From positions 1-10,943 of the forward strand of contig JAGHSC010000217.1 of assembly GCA_018066065.1 (NCBI GenBank): a stretch of 10,943 nucleotides of DNA. The letters are read 5' to 3'. The stretch comes from Candidatus Cryptobacteroides faecihippi. GTDB lineage: Bacteria; Bacteroidota; Bacteroidia; Bacteroidales; UBA932. Below, piece after piece: positions 7,736-10,943 of this stretch (positions within the stretch are counted from its first letter, which is position 1; each line of letters starts with the position of its first letter). The notes under the pieces are model-generated. The model was not told the origin of the DNA. It saw nothing but the letters and a program-made list of their open reading frames with translations, and searched no databases. The translations under genes and the position numbers were made by a program.

Positions 7736-8773
7736 CTAAAGCTCGTAGCACCAGCCGTGGGTGTCCTCCTCGAGGCCGTCCTGGATGCCGCGGATGCGGT
7801 CATACAGCTTGCGGCTGACCTTTCCGCACTCGTCTCCTGAAGGGATGTGGTAAGTCTTGGTGACCTCGGTGCTCTCAAGGGTAGGCTTGTCGTCGATCGA
7901 GCAGATAGGAGTGATCACGACAGCGGTACCACATGCGTTGACCTCCTCGAACTCAGCAAGTTCCTCAACAAGGACTACTCTCTTCTCGACAGTCATTCCG
8001 AAATCTGCTGCAACAGCCTGGAGGGTCTTGTTGGTGATTGAAGGAAGGACAGAGTCAGAAAGCGGAGTCACATAGGTGTTGCCCTTGATGGCGAGGAAGT
8101 TGGATGAACCGAACTCATCGATCTTGGTCTTGGTGGCAGGATCGAGGAAGAGAAGCTCCCTGTAGCCCTGCCTGTGAGCAAGGTTGTAAGGATGCAGGGA
8201 TGTCGCATAGTTTGCAGAGATCTTGAATGCACCCGTTCCGTTAGGAGCAGCGCGGTCATAGTTCCTTGCGAGGGTTGCAGTGCCAGGAGAAAGGCTCTTT
8301 GCTCCTGAATATGTGCCCACAGGGGCGCACATCACTGCAAAAAGGACCTCTGTCGACGATGCGATGCCAAGCTGCGGGTTCATGCCGATGATGACAGGGC
8401 GAAGATACATCGAAGCACCATAGCCATAAGGAGGAAGGTACTCGATGTTCTCACGGACGCACATCCTGCATGCCTCGATGAACATCTCCTCGGTCGGAGC
8501 AGCCATGTCAAGATGGCCGGCACTTCTCTGGATTCGCTTTGCGTTCTCGTCCGGACGGAAGAGACGCACCTTACCGTCAACACCCCTGAAAGCCTTAAGG
8601 CCCTCGAAGCAGGAGTTAGCGTAATGGAAGACTCCAGCGAAAGCGCTGAAGTGGAAATCGAAATCCTTTACAGCCTCGAGAGGTGACCACTGGCCATCCC
8701 TGTAGTAGCTGACGATGATGGAATCAGTCTTTCTGTACTTGAAAGAAAGATTTGACCAATCCAATTCTGCCAT
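7736..8773 (-). CDS. ilvE: Branched-chain amino acid aminotransferase
   Basis: IlvE transfers the amino group from glutamate to the 2-oxo acids of valine, leucine and isoleucine, using pyridoxal phosphate, in the cytoplasm. The 345-residue length is normal for the fold-type IV family. Visible motifs are NSCFEGLKAF (53-62), VRLFRPDENAKR (69-80), YLRPVIIG (123-130), and GTGAFKISANYA (179-190), where K184 is the expected PLP-linked lysine. They are followed by DEFGSSNF (219-226) with E220 at the cofactor site, and SITNKTL. The ATG at 8773 is 6 bases after the citramalate synthase stop, which fits co-transcription. D-amino acid aminotransferase and aminodeoxychorismate lyase share the fold but are shorter and lack the FEGLKAF block. 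Confidence 0.95.
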   Translation of the reverse strand: MAELDWSNLSFKYRKTDSIIVSYYRDGQWSPLEAVKDFDFHFSAFAGVFHYANSCFEGLKAFRGVDGKVRLFRPDENAKRIQRSAGHLDMAAPTEEMFIEACRMCVRENIEYLPPYGYGASMYLRPVIIGMNPQLGIASSTEVLFAVMCAPVGTYSGAKSLSPGTATLARNYDRAAPNGTGAFKISANYATSLHPYNLAHRQGYRELLFLDPATKTKIDEFGSSNFLAIKGNTYVTPLSDSVLPSITNKTLQAVAADFGMTVEKRVVLVEELAEFEEVNACGTAVVITPICSIDDKPTLESTEVTKTYHIPSGDECGKVSRKLYDRIRGIQDGLEEDTHGWCYEL

Positions 8774-8779
8774 GATAAA

Positions 8780-10327
8780 TTATTGTTTTGCGTTTATTTC
8801 TATGTTCTCGATGAGGTTGAGCATCTTGATGGTCGCCTTGATTGCCGCCTCATTCTGATCTGAATCGATGCCTCTGGTCTTGAGGAGACGTCCGTCGTTG
8901 TCCCAGGAAATGGTCGCTGCGACGAGAGCATCGGTCTTTCCTCCAGGAGGGATCGAAATCTGGTAGTCCACCAGCTTCGGATGCTTCTTGCCAAGCTTGT
9001 CGTAGATCTTCCAGAGAGCCTTCATGAAGGCATCGTAGACACCGTCTCCGGATGCCGTCTCCTGGTGGTCCTGCCCATGGATGTTGATCTTCAGGGAAGC
9101 CACGGGACGCATGCCGTAGGCAAGCGAGAGATTGTAGTTGACCACATGGATGTTGTCCCTCGTGGTCGAGACTCCACTCTTGAGGACATCCGCGATGATG
9201 AACGGAAGATCCTCCGCAGTTACAGATTCCTTCTTGTCACCGAGCTCGACGACGCGGTCGGTGACGAGCTTCATCTGCTCGGAGGTAAGATGGATTCCGA
9301 AGCGCTCGAGGTTCTTCAGGACGCTCGCCTTGCCGCTGTTCTTTCCGAGAGCATATTCACGGACCCTGCCGAAACGCTCCGGGATGAGGGCATTCTCGTA
9401 GAGGCCTGCCTTCTTGTCTCCGTCTGCATGGATGCCCGCCGTCTGGGTGAAGGCGTTCTCGCCGATGAGCGGCTTGTTGGCCGGGATGCGGATGCCGGAG
9501 ATGGTCTCGACATAGTGGCAGACATGGGTCAGCGAAGCCTCGACAAGGGTGTTCGGGACCTTCAGGTGGTCATTCAGGATGGCGAGTGCGCTGGAGACAG
9601 GGATGTTGCCGGCTCTCTCGCCAAGACCGTTCACGGTGGTGTGGATGCCGGTGATGCCCATCTTGACAGCCTCGTAGACATTGGCTGCCGCGAGGTCATA
9701 GTCGTTGTGGGCGTGGAAGTCGAAGCTGCAGTCAGGGTACTTCTCAACCATCTCCGTACAGAAAAGCCTGGTCTGGGTAGGATTGAGGATTCCAAGGGTG
9801 TCGGGGAGCATGAAATGCTTGATCCCCGTGTCCTTGAGGCTGTCCATCATGAAGAAGACATAGTCCTTGGAATCGATCATTCCGTTGGACCAGTCTTCAA
9901 GATAGATGTTGACATCCATGCCCTTGGCCTGAGCCTGTGCGATGACTGCCTTGATGTCTGCGACGTGCTCCTCCGGGGTCTTTCCGAGCTGACCCTGGAC
10001 ATGTTTCAGAGACCCTTTGGCCAGAAGGTTGACAACCTTTCCACCTGCTGACGAAATCCATTCCACGGAAGCTCCGCCGTCCACGAAACCCAGGGCCTCG
10101 ACCTGGTCGAGATGACCTCTGGTCGCAGCCCATGAGCAAAGTCGTGACAGCATCTGGAACTCACCTTCGGACACACGGGCGGAGCAGACCTCGATTCGGT
10201 TGACCTTCAGTTCCTCCAGGAGCAGCTTGGCGATGGCCAGCTTCTCATCGGCATTGAAGGACACTCCGGCGGTCTGCTCTCCGTCGCGGAGAGTGGTGTC
10301 GAGTATGAGAACCTTGTCCGGGATCAT
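8780..10327 (-). CDS. cimA: (R)-citramalate synthase, Leptospira type (2-isopropylmalate synthase family)
   Basis: Citramalate synthase condenses pyruvate with acetyl-CoA, opening a threonine-independent route to 2-oxobutyrate and isoleucine. The 515-residue protein has DTTLRDGEQ (10-18; R14 and D15 catalytic), HAHND (205-209; H205 and H207 metal ligands), GLGERAGN (234-241), GIHADGDKK (298-306; H300 metal ligand) and ALGKNSGKASV. The C-terminal regulatory domain carries GVYDAF and IPPGGKTDALV. From memory it follows the 516-residue Leptospira interrogans enzyme almost without gaps, offset by two residues. The residues reported there to favour pyruvate (Leu81, Leu104, Tyr144) correspond to L79, L102 and Y142 here, and Glu146 to E144. 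Databases may label it LeuA. True 2-isopropylmalate synthase is the main alternative and is less likely. The start overlaps the ilvC stop in a TAATG. Feedback control by isoleucine through the C-terminal domain is inferred from the family. Confidence 0.8.
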   Translation of the reverse strand: MIPDKVLILDTTLRDGEQTAGVSFNADEKLAIAKLLLEELKVNRIEVCSARVSEGEFQMLSRLCSWAATRGHLDQVEALGFVDGGASVEWISSAGGKVVNLLAKGSLKHVQGQLGKTPEEHVADIKAVIAQAQAKGMDVNIYLEDWSNGMIDSKDYVFFMMDSLKDTGIKHFMLPDTLGILNPTQTRLFCTEMVEKYPDCSFDFHAHNDYDLAAANVYEAVKMGITGIHTTVNGLGERAGNIPVSSALAILNDHLKVPNTLVEASLTHVCHYVETISGIRIPANKPLIGENAFTQTAGIHADGDKKAGLYENALIPERFGRVREYALGKNSGKASVLKNLERFGIHLTSEQMKLVTDRVVELGDKKESVTAEDLPFIIADVLKSGVSTTRDNIHVVNYNLSLAYGMRPVASLKINIHGQDHQETASGDGVYDAFMKALWKIYDKLGKKHPKLVDYQISIPPGGKTDALVAATISWDNDGRLLKTRGIDSDQNEAAIKATIKMLNLIENIEINAKQ

Positions 10328-10329
10328 TA
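10325..10329 (-). other. TAATG junction between ilvC and cimA-like gene
   Basis: The ilvC TAA (10329-10327) shares a base with the downstream ATG (10327-10325). This fixes the citramalate synthase start and points to one transcript with coupled translation. Confidence 0.8.
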
Positions 10330-10943
10330 CTTGTCGTCGTTCTCAGGACGGAGCTGACGTACGGTGACAGCGGTCTGCCACATCTCGCTCTCACGGAGAG
10401 CCTTGAGCTCTGCCTCGAGACCTACACGGTAGTCAGGCTTCGAGTTCGCATCGATCGAGATCTGAGCCTCGTTTCCGCACTTCACTGATGCGTAGAGCTT
10501 CTGAACTACAGGCTTGATGGCATCGTGGAATGGTCCCATCCAGTCGAGGGCACCACGCTGAGCGGTGGTAGAACAGTTAGCGTACATCCAGTCCATACCC
10601 TTCTGCGCGTAGAGTGGCATGAGGGACGGTGTAAGCTCCTCGACGGTCTCGTTAAATGCCTCGCTTGGAGAGTGGCCGTTCTCACGGAGAACCTCGTACT
10701 GTGCGAGGAGGAGACCCTGGATAGCGCCCATGAGTGAGCCACGCTCACCTGTAAGGTCTGAAGTAGCCTCACGCTGGAATGTAGTCTCGAACATGTAACC
10801 TGAACCGATACCGATACCGAGTGCGAGTGTGCGCTCCATTGCACGGCCTGTAGCGTCCTGATATACTGCGTATGAAGAGTTGAGGCCACGGCCCTCGAGG
10901 AACATGGTACGGAGTGAGGTACCTGATCCCTTAGGAGCAACCA
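10327..10943 (-). CDS. ilvC: Ketol-acid reductoisomerase, C-terminal part (cut by window edge)
   Basis: IlvC rearranges and reduces acetolactate or acetohydroxybutyrate with NADPH and magnesium, the second common step to valine, leucine and isoleucine. The window holds the last 204 residues. The frame is open to the edge and begins VAPKGSGTSLR, so the ATG at 10905 is internal. The end of the NADPH domain is followed by the all-helical C-terminal domain, with the metal-binding TSDLTGERGSLMG block (Asp and Glu ligands). Further family segments are QGLLLAQYEVLRENG, FNETVEELT, MDWMYANCSTTAQRGALDWMGPFHDA and the closing MWQTAVTVRQLRPEN. Length and sequence of this part look typical of Bacteroidetes IlvC, with no break. 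It is the first visible gene of the branched-chain amino acid block. Confidence 0.95.
   Translation of the reverse strand, partial: VAPKGSGTSLRTMFLEGRGLNSSYAVYQDATGRAMERTLALGIGIGSGYMFETTFQREATSDLTGERGSLMGAIQGLLLAQYEVLRENGHSPSEAFNETVEELTPSLMPLYAQKGMDWMYANCSTTAQRGALDWMGPFHDAIKPVVQKLYASVKCGNEAQISIDANSKPDYRVGLEAELKALRESEMWQTAVTVRQLRPENDDK

Noticed and set aside
6950..7840. Plus-strand open frame of 296 codons opposite the fucosidase and ilvE genes
   Set aside because: It crosses two genes of known family on the other strand, and its composition is that of an antisense shadow.
8981..10051. Plus-strand open frame of 356 codons opposite the citramalate synthase gene
   Set aside because: It mirrors a clearly conserved gene in GC-rich DNA; its Asp/Val/Leu-rich protein has no recognisable motif and no promoter.
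1..10943. CRISPR arrays, tRNA/rRNA genes, insertion sequences, toxin-antitoxin or phage-defence genes
   Set aside because: Reading both strands showed no spaced repeats, no tRNA-like cloverleaf, no transposase or nuclease motifs; nearly all bases belong to the eight genes listed.

Overview
The window looks like chromosomal DNA from a member of the Bacteroidales, probably a gut or other host-associated lineage. Three things point there. Two tandem surface lipoproteins combine a fimbrillin-like N-terminus, BspA-type leucine-rich repeats and a FISUMP-type C-terminal domain. The MutS and IlvC sequences resemble Bacteroidetes versions. The only convincing promoter, in front of mutS, has the Bacteroidetes form TTTG-N19-TANNTTTG. 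Base composition is GC-rich over most of the window (sampled lines are around 58-62% GC) but drops to about 42-45% in sampled lines of the two lipoprotein genes. I cannot name a genus.

All genes are on the minus strand, so transcription runs from high to low coordinates. In that order: the 3' part of ilvC (ketol-acid reductoisomerase, cut by the window edge); a Leptospira-type citramalate synthase (cimA-like, easily misnamed leuA); ilvE (branched-chain aminotransferase); a GH29 alpha-L-fucosidase; an M28 metallopeptidase of the carboxypeptidase Q type; a 761-residue BspA-like lipoprotein; a 485-residue fimbrillin/FISUMP lipoprotein; and the 5' part of mutS, cut by the other edge. Junctions from ilvC down to the peptidase are very tight (TAATG overlaps, or gaps of 6 and 16 bases). 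The two lipoprotein genes overlap by 4 bases. Only a 50-base gap before the first lipoprotein and a 65-base gap before mutS break the run.

The first three genes form a coherent branched-chain amino acid block. If the citramalate synthase call is right, the cell can make 2-oxobutyrate for isoleucine from pyruvate and acetyl-CoA without threonine deaminase. IlvC and IlvE would then carry out later steps. The next two genes encode exported hydrolases (a fucosidase and a peptidase) and have no obvious metabolic link to this block.

The most notable observation is that both hydrolase genes carry an apparent one-base loss. In the fucosidase it separates a textbook signal peptide from the catalytic domain. 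In the peptidase it falls just before the catalytic GEE motif and splits the metal ligands between two frames. Neighbouring genes are intact. This is either recent decay of a small module or a pair of sequence errors, and the sequence alone cannot tell which. I found no RNA genes, CRISPR arrays, insertion sequences or phage genes, and nothing I would call a new defence or mobile system.
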